Shown piece by piece: positions 25,571 to 37,400 of a stretch of 64,000 nucleotides of DNA (the stretch's first letter is position 1; every line of letters begins with the position of its first letter). Position numbers and translations under genes: made by a program. Under the pieces are notes generated by a model, which was not told where the DNA came from, ran no database searches, and saw only the letters and a program-made list of their open reading frames with translations. Source of the stretch: Acanthopleura granulata (taxonomy: Eukaryota; Mollusca; Polyplacophora; Chitonida; Chitonidae); NCBI GenBank assembly GCA_016165875.1, contig JABBOT010000016.1:9672063-9736062 (forward strand), in the 5' to 3' direction.

Positions 25571-28500
25571 TTAATAGTTCAAACATTTGCAACTTCCGGG
25601 AAGTTTTATAAAGTCGATTTCAAACATGTCGTCGAGAGAGTCAGCATTGCGATTCTTGTAGACAACTGCTTGGTAAATGTTTGGTTCGGGTTGGCTACAA
25701 TGACATCCCTTGCAGCCTGCGTCCTGCCTGAAACAATAAAACAAAATTATTTGATTTCATGTATTTATTTCATTGGGGTTCGTACGCGGTACCCGAGAAT
25801 ATTTCATTTATATTGATTTCTTTATTTATTTACTGGATTTTGTTTCACTCCGTACTCAAGAGTATTTCACTTATACGACGGCTGTTATTATTATAATAGG
25901 AGGAAATTGGGCATGCAGTGCCCAGCGGGTAGTGTGTGTGTGTGGAGGTAGGGGTGGGGGTGGGGTGGGTGGAGGAGATGGTATCCACGACTATCTGCAG
26001 GTTGCCGGCAGACAATCCCATGTACGACCAAAGATTAAGACAAAAAACGTATTGAAACCACCACAAATAACAATGCATATAAATTTTGATGAAAGGGGAT
26101 ATTTAGGCATTTTGTTTTACGAAATTCTGCTTAAGCCGCTGTGTTAGGAGATGCCTATATGTTGCCGTCACTTAAACATTTGGCATAAAATCCTGACTGA
26201 GGTGAATTGACTAGAAGCCAGGTTTCATCGGGTACACGTGTGACCATTTACCAACTATCCCTCTGTCGTTACAGCTCTGCCTGCACACCTACTCTACACA
26301 CGTGAGTCTTAGGTCCGCCGGCAAATGCGGGTGGTCGTGTGTTTCTCCCACGGGCTCTGCCCGGTTTCCTCTCACCACAATGCTGGCCGCCGTCGTATAA
26401 GTGAAATATTCTTGAGTATGGCGTAAAAACACCAATCAAATAAATAAATCTATTAGGGGGGTCTTTCTTTCTTAATATTGTGTAGACTCTATATTGCTGG
26501 CCTATTCACGAAAAGAGAATAAAACATTAAATAACTGTTTTAGGGACAACAAATAGCCTCTCCCGCCCATCACACCCACACACCCACCCAGCCCTAGACC
26601 ACTTCATACACGAATATCAAAGTCACTTACTGGCAACTTTCTTCCAGGAAGTACTGCTTATAGGTCTCGTGCTGAACCACCTCACGCATAATATTCAGCA
26701 TATTCTTACCCTGTGTCGGAGTGACGTATCGAGTGCCCCTGGAGGTGACGAAGAAAACAGGACAGATTTATCGTGGTTGTATATAATATACACAAAGAAC
26801 TTAATTAAGCACCCCTCTGGTTTTCACTACTGTGGCGATTTTGTACACATGCGATTAATGTTCTTATGTATCAAAAGAATGTATAATGTGATTGGTTGTG
26901 AACCGTGTGACCTTTCGGCTAATGAAAAACAACAAAATGATTTTAATCCATGTGTTTTAATGCTAACGCACATACATTTCTATTAGCAGTGGTTTTGAGC
27001 CGAAACAAAGCCGTTACAAGTATGGTTCTGGAGGGAGCAGTGTTGAAGCAGTGGTTGAAATTACTTACTGAAAACGCCATTTGGTATCTCGTAAAACGTT
27101 TTAGGGACAGTGTCGGGTGTATCTGCCGTGTACCTGGATGACAACCCGAGCCATTCTCTTCATTTCTTTCAAAGAAATGAAGATTTAACAGTGCCATGGA
27201 CAACTTAGCCCTTTTCACTGGAGATCGGGTAATTTTGATAGCGGGAGAAGGCTGTGGTCGAGTGGTATAGATGTAGATTGCCTTTCAATCAACAGAACAC
27301 ACAAGGTGCGAGTTCAAACCTAGCCTTGGACAATGAATCTGAAGATTCCCCCTGCTCTCATTGTTTGGATTTGCGTCCGTTGTAGGCCATCGATATGGCG
27401 TGCATGTCTGTGCGTCACACGAGGGAAAGTTCATCAGTAGCTTGCCACAGGTCGGTGGTTTTCAACCGTCACTTCGGTTTCCTCCATTCATAAGTGAAAT
27501 ATTCTTTACTATGGCGTTGAACAACAATCAAATAGATAAATAAATAATTAAAAGGTCACATAAGAAATTATTCAAGTGTTAGACAAGGACTTACGAAGTG
27601 CAACAAGAGTGGTGCACCTGGTCCAGGAAGGGATTGTTTTCCTGGTGCATGTTAGGTAGATCGGCTTGACCTGGCGCATGTGGTAGCACAGCAGGATTAC
27701 CGGAAGCTGGCGCAAAAGCTGGACCAGGCGCCGGAGTGGCGCCTTTACACTCGAAATTACAGCCGATCTGGGGAAATGTACGCGTGTTGTTCATGCTGGA
27801 TAATCGCAGCCGCATGATATGCTCCTGATCTTCTGGAGTCTTGAAATAACCCGGAAACATTTTCCACACGTCTGCTTGGCTCGCACAATGGTCAGCGACT
27901 CTGTCGAATCTTTGTGCCAAACTGAAATAGAAAGGATACCCTTGTTATCCTTGTTTTACTCATGTAGGTATGAAAGGTAAGCTGCAAAGCAGTGGAATTG
28001 TCTATGTTACGTTTCCTCCTTATACCCAAACAGTACAGTAGGGAACTACAGATAGCGTACGTTGAAAACTTAAAGTATACAGACGAGAACATTAAATCCA
28101 TCCTGTTTTATGCAGACACATATGGTTGGTTAAAACGCCTGGCATCCTCTTTGTAAAAGCAGCCACCAATGAACAAATGCCATCGTTGTTTTGGTAAGTC
28201 GTCTTGCTTCCAGGTCGCAAGACGACTTACCAAAACAACGATGAACACAAATCTCAGAAAGAACCAGGGTAACATATATCCTGTATATATTTAGTAAGAA
28301 TTTAGTACGAATTCGTTTAAAGCGAAGCTTGCAGATTTCAAAGATCACGGAAAGACATATGCGATGAATTAAATCAGTATCGAAATAGTGTACCAAGCTA
28401 GTTCATAATTAGTTATTCATCCCAGTATGTATCTCAGTTGCACTCTTACTGCCGAAATAGAGGATATTGCGCAGTGAAGTTTGAATACCATTAATATTGT

Positions 28501-30549
28501 TCGAGTGATAGGTGGAAATGATAACTGGGATATGATTTCCACCTCTCACGAGAACAATATTGATGGCATTCAACCTTCTCTGTGCAATATCCTCTATGTA
28601 ATTGAAAATGACGGTATAACCCTAAATTTCAAATTGTGATATACAGCTGAATTTGTGGGTTCATGGTTTTAGGTTAACTGTTTATGACATTGTTACTCAG
28701 AAGGAATACCACCCACCCCCTTCATTATTGCAAATGAAAAGGTAAAAATAACATCTAGTGCATAATAACGTCTTTGAATTCAAAACGAATGCTTCGGATT
28801 ATTGTGTATAAACAAATACTAAATGTTTTGAAATTTTCTTTTCATTACCGCATAGTAGAAAAGTTTTTGCGGAATGCATGTTTTTGACCAGTAATAGCAA
28901 CTAATATTCATTGTGTGCTCTTGCAAACTTTTGCCCGGCTTAACGAGACATGTTCACCCGAAATTTGGGCTTTTAAGCAAATTCTGATTGCGGCGTCTTA
29001 ACGAAGTTTTGAAGTTCGTTCATAAACTATCATCATTAAATTTAATAAATAATAATGTCGTCATTCGAATTCAACGCAAAGACGGCGGGTCATGTTCAAC
29101 GTTTAACACCGCCACAACAACAACAACATTTGCCCCCGCCCATCAAGCAGTGTAGTTTTGCTACAACTGACCACCAATTATAACCCTAGACTTGCTTGTC
29201 AACCTGCTCAGCCCTCTTTTATGTCTCTTTTTGGCCTATCCTATTTCGAGCGAACGGTAAGTCCTTCTTTTAGGCGTGTCACCAGCCACTTTTGTTTACA
29301 TGTGAAATTTACCGAGCGCTGTGCGCATACTCCAGTTAAGAATGAATTGACACCCCTCATTTACATATTCTGGCCGTGTTTTCAGCTGTTTTTTTGTTGT
29401 TGTTATATTTAAACATTCATTAAACGTACAGCGCTGGGGTTGGGAGTAAGTCTGTAATTCTGATTTCTTGAGAAAAATACCTAATACTCAATGTCATCCT
29501 GTAATAACGCTAAAATACCGACTATTTGGTGGACCGTGTCACTTTTGATGTTGTGCAAGTCTAATTTTACCGGCGCAGTACAGTGAAGGATATACAAAAT
29601 GCTACAAATACAAAGCATGTTATGTATCACAGACATATTGTTAAGTGTAGGGCTCTCTCTGCTTCGTAATTAGTCACAAAATGATCGACTTCCTGACTGG
29701 TTGATCTATGGTGTACAACAAGTATGAAAACTCATGTTATGCGCACGAGTATATTATACTCTGCGCATGTCCCTAGCCGATGCATTTGTCGGTCGTCTGT
29801 CTGAAGATTCCACAGGCTAATTAGCACGTAGAGCACCGCATATGTTCCCCCTGCACATCATAATCACCCTAAAACGTACTTTTTACAAATTGAAGACGGA
29901 ATAAATGAGCAAATGCTAAATACAAGTATTACACATGGACATATCCTTAATTAATGTGATAAAATCAGGCTATACGCTTCACAAGCACAGCGCATGCGCG
30001 CAAGGGTGTACACTCACGCCAGTATCTGCCATATCAATAACGCCACGGATCCCGCGAGCAAGAAGGCCAAAACGCAGGCAATCACAAGCTACAAGTAAAA
30101 ACACAACATCAGACAGAATTATGGGTTTTCAGCAAAGGGGCAGACGAAACGTCACAAGATATAGGGCCTACTCGCCACTTCAAAAATTATACGATTTATT
30201 TATTCATTCATTATGCGGCGACGGCCGGGATTATGGTGTGACAAAATCAGGGGAAGCCCGCGACCATCCTCAGGTTGCAGGCAAACCTTGTAATTTGGGG
30301 GGAGGAAGCCAGCCATGAGCTGGACTTAAACGCGTTGGTAAAAGGCTCCAAGCTCAATCATTGCTAGCCACTCGGTCAAGGAACCCCCATAAAAGATTAG
30401 TTCCTTACCCACTGATTAACCAACTAACTGATGGATAGGCTGTATATCTGAACATTCACTGTGGTTTTACTCCTGGACAGCACACCTTTAATACTACACC
30501 GGCGGTAAAGTATACTTTTACCGTGAGTGAGTAGAGTTTTCAAGAATAT

Positions 30550-30581
<32 letters not shown>

Positions 30582-31240
30582 TTATTTTGACTGGCGTTTT
30601 AAGGCCCACAAAAGACTATTTCACATAAATACGAAGGTAGCCTCGCAGCATTATGGTGAGAGGAAACTGGACAGAGAAACTGGGAAACCCAAGACCATCC
30701 GCAGGTTGCTCAGGCACCTTCCCATGTTGCATTTAACACGGGGAAGTTCAGCATCACATGTCGAGAGTACAAACTAACTCACTGACCTGGGCTTACTGAC
30801 CAAATTAATGACACCATTACATCTCTGCAAACCGCCTCGATGGCCTGGTGGTTATAGCGTTCTCCTCGAGGTCGGAAGATCCGGGATGAACCCCGGGTCG
30901 GGTCATACCACAGACTTTAAAAATGGTATTTGTTACTGCTTCGCTTGGCACTCGGCACTGAGAGGCTAGAGCAAGGAAACAGGAATGGTCGGCCCGGTGC
31001 CAGTAGAATATGACTGCATGGGGCGTATACAATATTACATACATATATATACAATATATACATACATTTTAAGGATTCCTCGTCGTCATTTGACTGAAAA
31101 AAGTACGACATATATTTAGCGTACATACATCCATAACTCTCTGCAGGGAGAGTGTGAACACTTACCCCACAGCTGGCTCCCGCGGCGCCCTTAGCCGCAC
31201 GAGAGGATCGGTGACCGGTTTTTCCCATCGGTTTTGTCAT
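25571..31240 (-). CDS. Spaetzle/neurotrophin-like cystine-knot protein with N-terminal signal-anchor, five coding exons
   Basis: Predicted secreted or membrane-tethered ligand of 245 residues. Exons (- strand order): 31240-31166, 30088-30018, 27921-27595, 26738-26631, 25727-25571 (stop). Donors are GTAAGTG, GTGAGTG, GTAAGT and GTAAGTG; acceptors end TAG or CAG; intron phases 0,2,2,2 fit without any stop. The ATG at 31240 has an in-frame TGA 21 nt upstream. Residues 1-25 are basic; 26-48 are a hydrophobic segment (LVIACVLAFLLAGSVALLIW); 50-108 form a Cys-containing region with a glycosylation sequon at N93; 109-140 are Pro/Ala-rich; 155-245 carry eight cysteines with CC, RYVTP, ETYKQ, a GC..CHC cluster and a final CKC. 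That C-terminal pattern resembles Spaetzle cystine knots, ligands of Toll receptors. The family call is an inference from motif order; IL-17-like was judged a poorer fit. The exon structure is firmer than the family name. Confidence 0.75.
25826..26035 (-). mobile_element. SINE family 1, diverged reverse-strand copy
   Basis: 'ttatttatttactggatttt', then 'ccgtactcaagagtatttca' and 'cttatacgacgg' are the reversed tail; the right part is interrupted by a GT/GGGT-rich patch (25932-25970) and lacks a clear head. Lies in the last intron of the cystine-knot gene. Confidence 0.7.
26300..26449 (+). mobile_element. SINE family 1, 3' half
   Basis: 'gggctctgcccggtttcctc', 'aatgctggccgccgtcgtat', 'gaaatattcttgagtatggc', then AAATAAATAAAT. 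The head is degraded. Also within the last intron of the cystine-knot gene. Confidence 0.85.
27247..27549 (+). mobile_element. tRNA-derived SINE, family 2
   Basis: Head 'ggctgtggtcgagtggtata' with B-box-like 'gcgagttcaaacc', middle 'cagtagcttgccacaggtcg', tail 'gaaatattctttactatggc' and AAATAAATAAT. The middle differs from family 1 but recurs at 41858-41995. It lies in the intron before exon 26631-26738. Confidence 0.8.
28181..28243. repeat. Perfect 27-bp inverted repeat (hairpin), 9-nt loop
   Basis: 28181-28207 is the exact reverse complement of 28217-28243 (ends CATCGTTG / CAACGATG). It lies in the intron between the signal-anchor exon and the third exon of the cystine-knot gene. Confidence 0.95.
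28458..28596. repeat. Imperfect inverted repeat, arms about 62 nt, 15-nt loop
   Basis: 28458-28519 pairs with 28535-28596; shared blocks include TAGAGGATATTGC, ATTGTTC and GGTGGAAAT with a few mismatches. Same intron as the 27-bp hairpin and only about 215 bp from it. Confidence 0.9.
28600..30017. other. Intron of the cystine-knot gene, rest
   Basis: AT-rich with no further recognised element; a CAACAACAACAACA stretch at about 29113-29125. Confidence 0.5.
30197..30388 (-). mobile_element. SINE family 1, diverged reverse-strand copy
   Basis: 'tttatttattcattcattat', 'gacggccgggattatggtg', 'cagccatgagctgg' and a terminal 'ggaaccccc' follow the reversed family 1 order. Lies in the first coding intron of the cystine-knot gene. 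Confidence 0.7.
30547..30790 (-). mobile_element. SINE family 1, diverged reverse-strand copy with long TTTA tail
   Basis: Starts with about nine TTTA units, then 'gactggcgttttaaggccc', 'gcattatggtgagaggaaac', 'agaccatccgcaggttgctc'. The head end is eroded. Confidence 0.75.
30829..31032 (+). mobile_element. tRNA-derived SINE, family 3
   Basis: Head 'cgcctcgatggcctggtggt' with 'ggatgaaccccgggtcgggt', then 'cagactttaaaaatggtatt' and 'ggtcggcccggtgccag'. The A- and B-box regions are well kept, so it is a comparatively intact copy of a family unlike the others in the window. Confidence 0.8.
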
Positions 31241-31276
31241 AAAGTTAAGCTCCGACAACAGTCAGTCAAAAGAGAC
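31241..31276 (-). other. 5'UTR part of the first coding exon of the cystine-knot gene
   Basis: On the - strand an acceptor TTATTTTCTCAG ends at 31277, so the exon runs 31276-31166. The 36 nt before the ATG contain the in-frame TGA. The acceptor implies at least one non-coding exon further upstream. Confidence 0.6.
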
Positions 31277-31280
31277 CTGA

Positions 31281-33304
31281 GAAAATAAGAATGGCAAAAA
31301 CATTTAACATGGGTTTCACCAATCAGTAGATATCTTGTCCTGGATTTACCTATTGCATCTATTCACTTTCATGTACGTAGTTTTCCGTTCAGACGGCGAA
31401 AGTGCTGGCCACCTTGCAATAACGTCGCGACATCGAATCCAGAATAGACGCAAGGAAATTTACCACCATTTTTATCTTTGTAACCTTCTCCCGTATTTAA
31501 ATGAATATAATACTGGCGTTGGCATTTTCAGAGCACTGAAATATCAGCGGCTCTTAAAAGATATTTCATCATGAAACAATGCACAGGAAAAACGTGGTCA
31601 TGTTCACAGAAACCGTCATTGCTGCTAAACAGTATGCAAGTGGCATGATCTGGGAACATTTTACATCAGGACTCGGCTCATCCTGACGGCCTCACTACAC
31701 CCACTAAGTTTTAACCGGAAATAAAAACGATATACATGATATCATGTCCCAGCGATAATTTCATCATATTCTATTAAAATAAACTAAGTTTTTACAGTGG
31801 AGAAAAAGGGGGAAAAAATCTCACAGCTCATGATGAATATGCACTGTACTCGTAAGATTATGTTTATACTTTTTAAAGGGAGATAAATGTAATCAAATAT
31901 TTCAATTTCATGGTGGGCTTTAAGAACTATGTAATCTGAAGTCACAAAAAGCTTTTTCCTCTCCACCTGTTGGAATATTATTGCACAAGAGAAAGAGATT
32001 ACATTAATCATTTTCAGAAAAACTTATAGTTGAATATAAAGAGTTAAACGTGACGTCAGAATACCTTACCACTGCCATTATGTTCCATAAGCCCCACCGT
32101 ACAGCATTAATTCAGTATCAAAAAAGAAAATAAATAAAATAAAAAAAAGAAATAAAAACCAAAGAATAAAAACCAAAAATAAAAATAAACAAACAAGTAA
32201 ACCTATTTTCTAGGCCTTGATCATGACACCCGCTTCCTTTTTAAAGCGGTATTTTTCTTTAATGCCATACCCTCGAATTTTTCACCCATACACGATGGCG
32301 GTCATTTTTGCAAACAGGAGGAAAATAAAAGATGAACTTTCCTGGCAAACTGATGGTTGCAAAATGGTCTTCAAGAAATGTAAGAATTTGCAAACGGCCT
32401 TGCACGACCCCTATGTATACAGAATCAATCCTATATATGTCAAAAAAACAATAGTAAAATAAAAACGTTTTTGCTTAATGTGAAATCATCGCTAAATTTA
32501 AAGTAAAATCTTATTTAATCTTGTATGTACAAAAGTAATCTTAATGCTGAAAGCAAAACGATTAACTGTAGAAAGCAAAAGAATACTTAATGCCTTTATT
32601 TAAAATCCTTCACCTTGAATTTAAAAAACAAATCTATTACCTAAACACAACAACGCTCAATACAAAAACTTGCAAATCCTATTTAATTGTTTTGTGTAAC
32701 TTTATATATATATATATATATATTTTTTTTTTTTTGCTTTTTATCAGTGTAACTATGTCGTCACCTATGGTCAACTATAGCGAAAGATCACGATTTGATT
32801 CTTAATGTTATAAAAGGTTTTCTAATCAAGAAACTATACTTTGTATGCACGTGTATTAAAGATCTCAGTGTGGATCTTGAGACAACTCACGAATTTGCCG
32901 TATATTGTAGAATAGCACAGGGCTTCGCGATAAACAGTTACTTTGCCCCAGGAATTCGTGTCAGATTTAAATGCGGGTCCTATAATAAAAGAAACTGCGT
33001 TTACAGTCTAGACACTCATGAAAACAAGACGAAGATTTTAAGGTGATAAATATTCTAAGTGCACATCTGATGATTTGTTCTACAGAGTTTGCCTTTATAC
33101 GTTCAGCTTTTTTGTTCTACACTGAGCGCTAAAGTTTTGCTTTATGTTTACAAATAGACCGGTATTCGTTTTGTTTCTTTGTGAAGCGTTATACGATGAC
33201 TTTTACACAGTCTTTTGCTTTTAGCGTTAATTTTACATTTGTCTTTAACTTTACTTTGGAGAACAGTAACTTATGTTAGCACATTAAGGTTCATTTTACA
33301 TTTA
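31281..33304. other. Gene-poor spacer (probable 5' intron of the cystine-knot gene)
   Basis: Contains an A-rich patch at 32120-32200, a reversed SINE tail fragment at 32262-32330 ('atttttcacccatacacgat') and a TA repeat at 32702-32722 followed by a T-run. No exon recognised. Confidence 0.4.
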
Positions 33305-33486
33305 GTGGACGCCAGCTCTCGATGATTAGGCTTTGGCTTTGTCAGGAAGTTTGCCAGGTGCGATACATTTCTTTCGGGTGCTCCAGTTTTCTCCTTTCAG
33401 CAAACTGACTGACCGTCTTTGTATAAGTGAAATATTATAAGCACGGCACTAAACATCCAGTCAAGTAAATAAATAAATAAATAAAT
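33305..33486 (+). mobile_element. SINE-like copy, 3' half
   Basis: 'ctccagttttctcctttcag', 'gtataagtgaaatattataa', 'gcacggcactaaacatccag' and AAATAAATAAATAAATAAAT. Diverged; the head is not recognisable. Confidence 0.65.
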
Positions 33487-33854
33487 TTTACATGGAGGAG
33501 TCGTGTAGGCTGTATGAATACCGTTGGTCTCTCTTTGATACCAGGTTGCCTACGAGCAGTGTTTCATGTCTGTGTGAAAAACTCCGGGATGTTGGCCTAA
33601 GCTATAACGCCACTGCTACTTAGTCAGCCGTTTTCCAGTCCCACTGAGACGGGTCTCAAGAACCTGATAGATTTTCACGGTGTTTAAACTCCTTTAACTG
33701 TTTTTTGAGGTAGGTATGTTATCGCCAACGCCGATATATGTTTCGATTATGGAAGGCGATAAATACCAAATCGGTTTGTCATATAACGGATTTACCTAAT
33801 CTCTGTTTTGTAGAGACCTGCTATGGTGATGTAATGTTTCCATGCTAGTTACTT

Positions 33855-34085
33855 ACGAGTGGATGACGTTATGATAGTTACGTGTATGTAACGTTGTCGT
33901 GGACACATGATACATCGCTGTATTAGTTACGTGTTGACAACGCTATGGTAATTACGTGTATGCAACGCTATGATAGTTACGTGTATACCACTATGGCAGT
34001 TATGTTTCGGTGACCCTATGCATGCAACGCCATGATAGTTACGTATATGCAACGCTATGATAGGTACGTGAAGGTAACTCTGTGG
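33855..34085. repeat. Degenerate minisatellite, period about 25 bp
   Basis: The unit 'gctatgatagttacgtgtat' with 'gcaac' spacer recurs about eight times with substitutions and small indels. Each unit carries TTACGT. Confidence 0.75.
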
Positions 34086-34439
34086 GTGTTTCGTGAATCT
34101 GGCTCTGTACCTGATCTGTTCAGGGTAGTGCGCTAGTGATCATTTTACAGATAGTCTTGGTTCGCTGCCTCAGATAGGTTTGTTTTGTGTGGTATATATA
34201 TCGTCTTGTCCAGTCTACCCTTTGGCTCTACATTGTCCTCGGTCTAATGAGATTTTTAGCTATTTTTTTTATCTGATAAACACAGGCCATAATTAGTGAA
34301 CACCACAGGCTCGTGGGTGGGGGTGGTTACCTGAGGTATACCCATGGGATCTGACTCAGTACGTGTATGCGTAGAAATCAACCTTCCCTGTTAAAATGAC
34401 AAATTTAACTTGCTTGGGCAAAAGACATTTAGTATATAC

Positions 34440-37400
34440 TCCTGTAACATAATAGGCCTGTAACATAACGTCTCGGGGAGAGTTAGGCCATTAACATGTT
34501 TAGCCAACTCATGAGGTCAGCCAAGTTGAGCAGTGTAAATACGGATGTTAATTTTGTCCCGATCATGCAAATTGTTATGAATGACAATGTAGTAAATATG
34601 GATGCAGTAAACATGATCGTTCGATAACGTATGACGTTTTGGTCGATATTGTTAAGATGACCGACAATGTTAAAAATATTTCTGTACGTTACTACATTAT
34701 CGATAAACATTTACTATAGCATCGGTTGGAAATTATGTTACTACATTGTCTACAAAAATTCACTACAGTATCGGTTGGAAAAGTTTAAATACTATCAATC
34801 GCTTTTCTAACAGTATCGGGTTGTTGATACGTTAGCGATCAAAAAGCGATACGATCCTGGTTGGTTACTACACTACTGGTACTTACTACATTATCAGTCG
34901 CCAAATCATGCAGTGGTTCGTAGAAGCCAACGTAGATTTAAGTTGCCTAAAAATCGTGAGGGCCTGTCTATGTACTAGTCCTAGATAAAATCTCCTATTT
35001 TGCAATGGTGTGAATGTAAACGAGATTTCCTATATAGCTTGTAATGAGGCTTTAGAATAAACTAACTGTTTCTAGATAACTAAACAGCGCCTACGTCGGG
35101 TTAGCCAAAAGAAAAAAAACAAAAACCAAAAAACCCTCAAAAGACGGCAATTCACACACGCCATTCAATGCACATTATACATTTTGCATTAAAACATTAC
35201 CATAAAAGGTGAAACAATTACAAAACAGCTAAATATTTCACTTGAAAATCAGTCACAGATACCCCCTATTATATACGCTTGACCCTTTTGTTCAATGCCA
35301 CACTCAAGAATTTGCATACGACATGGATCCCTTTCAAAGGTTGAGAAGACTGGAGTGCCAAAGATATACCACCGTAATTTGGCAAGTTACTAACCAGCTT
35401 GCCCATGTGTGACGTGGAGATAGGCATACTATACTAGTTGAAAAATAGTGGTCTTTAGCGAAGATTAGGCTGCTAAATGGCCACACAGGCATCGCTGACC
35501 TCTTCTTGCCACGGAGGCCCTATGATCATGTGCTAAATTGTGGCTGCTTTAATACTTTACCTCACCACTGGTGCTGAACATTTCATAAAAGGCCTCCAAT
35601 ATTCATGGAATAATGTGGGTGAAATATCAAAGTCTTAAGCTTGAAGACATCTTGAATAATTCCTTATATTTTCAGGAATGATTTTCGTTTATTCTTGTTC
35701 AAGCGAGATTCGAGGTACAGAGAGATGCCCGGTATCCATCGTTTAAAAAGGAAAAGAGAAAATGACAGTTAACATTTGGCAAGGACAACAAATGCCCTTG
35801 GTTACATCAACTACAAGAGAGTTTTTCGCAGTTTTGTGTGTTATGCCACGGCGTAATTCTTTAGATCGACAGTTTGAAATTAACGTCATGTATAAAAACA
35901 CCTCTCTGTCTGTAGTTCGTGGCCCATATGAGCTTGGGTGCTTCCTGTGTCAGGATACCGCCACGGGCTTGTAATTTATAAACACATACACATTAAAACA
36001 AACTTAAAATGGAAAACTCTGTGACAAGGAATATGCCCCATGGGGTCACGAAAACCAGATTCAGCATGTGTTGTGTGGCCTAGGCGAATATTAAAACCGA
36101 GAAAAAAAATTGAAGAGAAATTGTATCCTTCTGGTATGCCTCTGACTTTCATTATAGCTCCTGTGCCCCACCACGGAGCTCATGTTGAGCCTTAAAACCT
36201 TAAAAATTGTGATGCACTGATGATACAACCATTGTCCAGTGTAGCATATCTGTTTTAACACTGTACTGAAAAAGGCAGCGGGATTTTTCTTCACGATTCT
36301 CTCGTAGCGAATTTGTTTAGGTTTTAGAGTGAAAACACCGTGAAATTTTGCCTCAGGCGGAAGGTTTTTTTGTGTCAAGTGACACCCAGTAAGTAATCCG
36401 TGTACATTAGTTTACATTAACGAGGTATAAATACACTCGTGACCCTAGACCCCCGGGCACGGTTGCTAAATGAAACGTGTTTTTTTATTGTTGTTGTTTT
36501 ATAGCTATTTAATTTTTTTCCTACCTTTTTTCTTTTTGCTCTGATCGTAAGACCAATATCTATATATATGTACATATGTACACGCGTTAGTGTGCACACA
36601 CACTCATACGTACAGCAACAACAAAAAAGAGACAAAAACAATAAAAAATTGCGCAAAAATGGGAATATATATGCATTTTCCGAATCACTACATTTGAAAG
36701 TAAAACATTTCGTGTAAAGTTCGCTAGTGGTACATGTGACAATAATAGATCTTCTCCATCATTTCTATCCGAAATTCAGCTATAAAAATAGTAAGTCAAA
36801 AATACTGCAGTTTATCTCTTAAAACAATTTCATTTAGTATCGCTTTGGAGAATCAAATTAAACTGAAGTCCTTCTCAGCAGGACCAGTTGTGTTTAACTC
36901 CATATTTAAATGTTAAAATTGTTTTGTCATTCTCCGTTCACATGATACATATGTAGGTCGATCTATACTTCTGCCAGATGTTTCCAAAGCATTTTCATCA
37001 ATTAAAATTGATACAGAAAGAAGATCAACTGTTACTAGAACATGCTACCTTATTAAAGCGAAAAGGCCATAAGAGACATCAGTTCTAAAAACTTTCAAAT
37101 TGTTAATTCGCCAAGATGATTCCCTTTGCATCATACCTTAAATTAAAATGAAGCTGGGGAAAACGATTCTATAAAAAGAAGGTCAAGGAACTAGCATTGA
37201 GCAAACATATTGACAAATGTTAGCCCGAAGTATTTAAACATGCATGCTCATTGGAATTTAATTTATTCATTTACCTGATCGTTGCGTATTGACTTAGTCA
37301 TGGATTTTTAAGTAATGCTCTTTGAATTAATGATGCAGCGAAATGTTTATGTCTCACCTGAGGGCCACAAACTTATTGAACCAAGGTAAGGTTCGTAATT

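Noticed and set aside
25541..25816. 91-codon + strand ORF
   Set aside because: It is the shadow of the last exon of the - strand cystine-knot gene.
25571..27921. IL-17-like identity for the cystine-knot gene
   Set aside because: The spacing around RYVTP, the GC..CHC cluster and the final CKC fit Spaetzle better; IL-17 signature segments were not seen.
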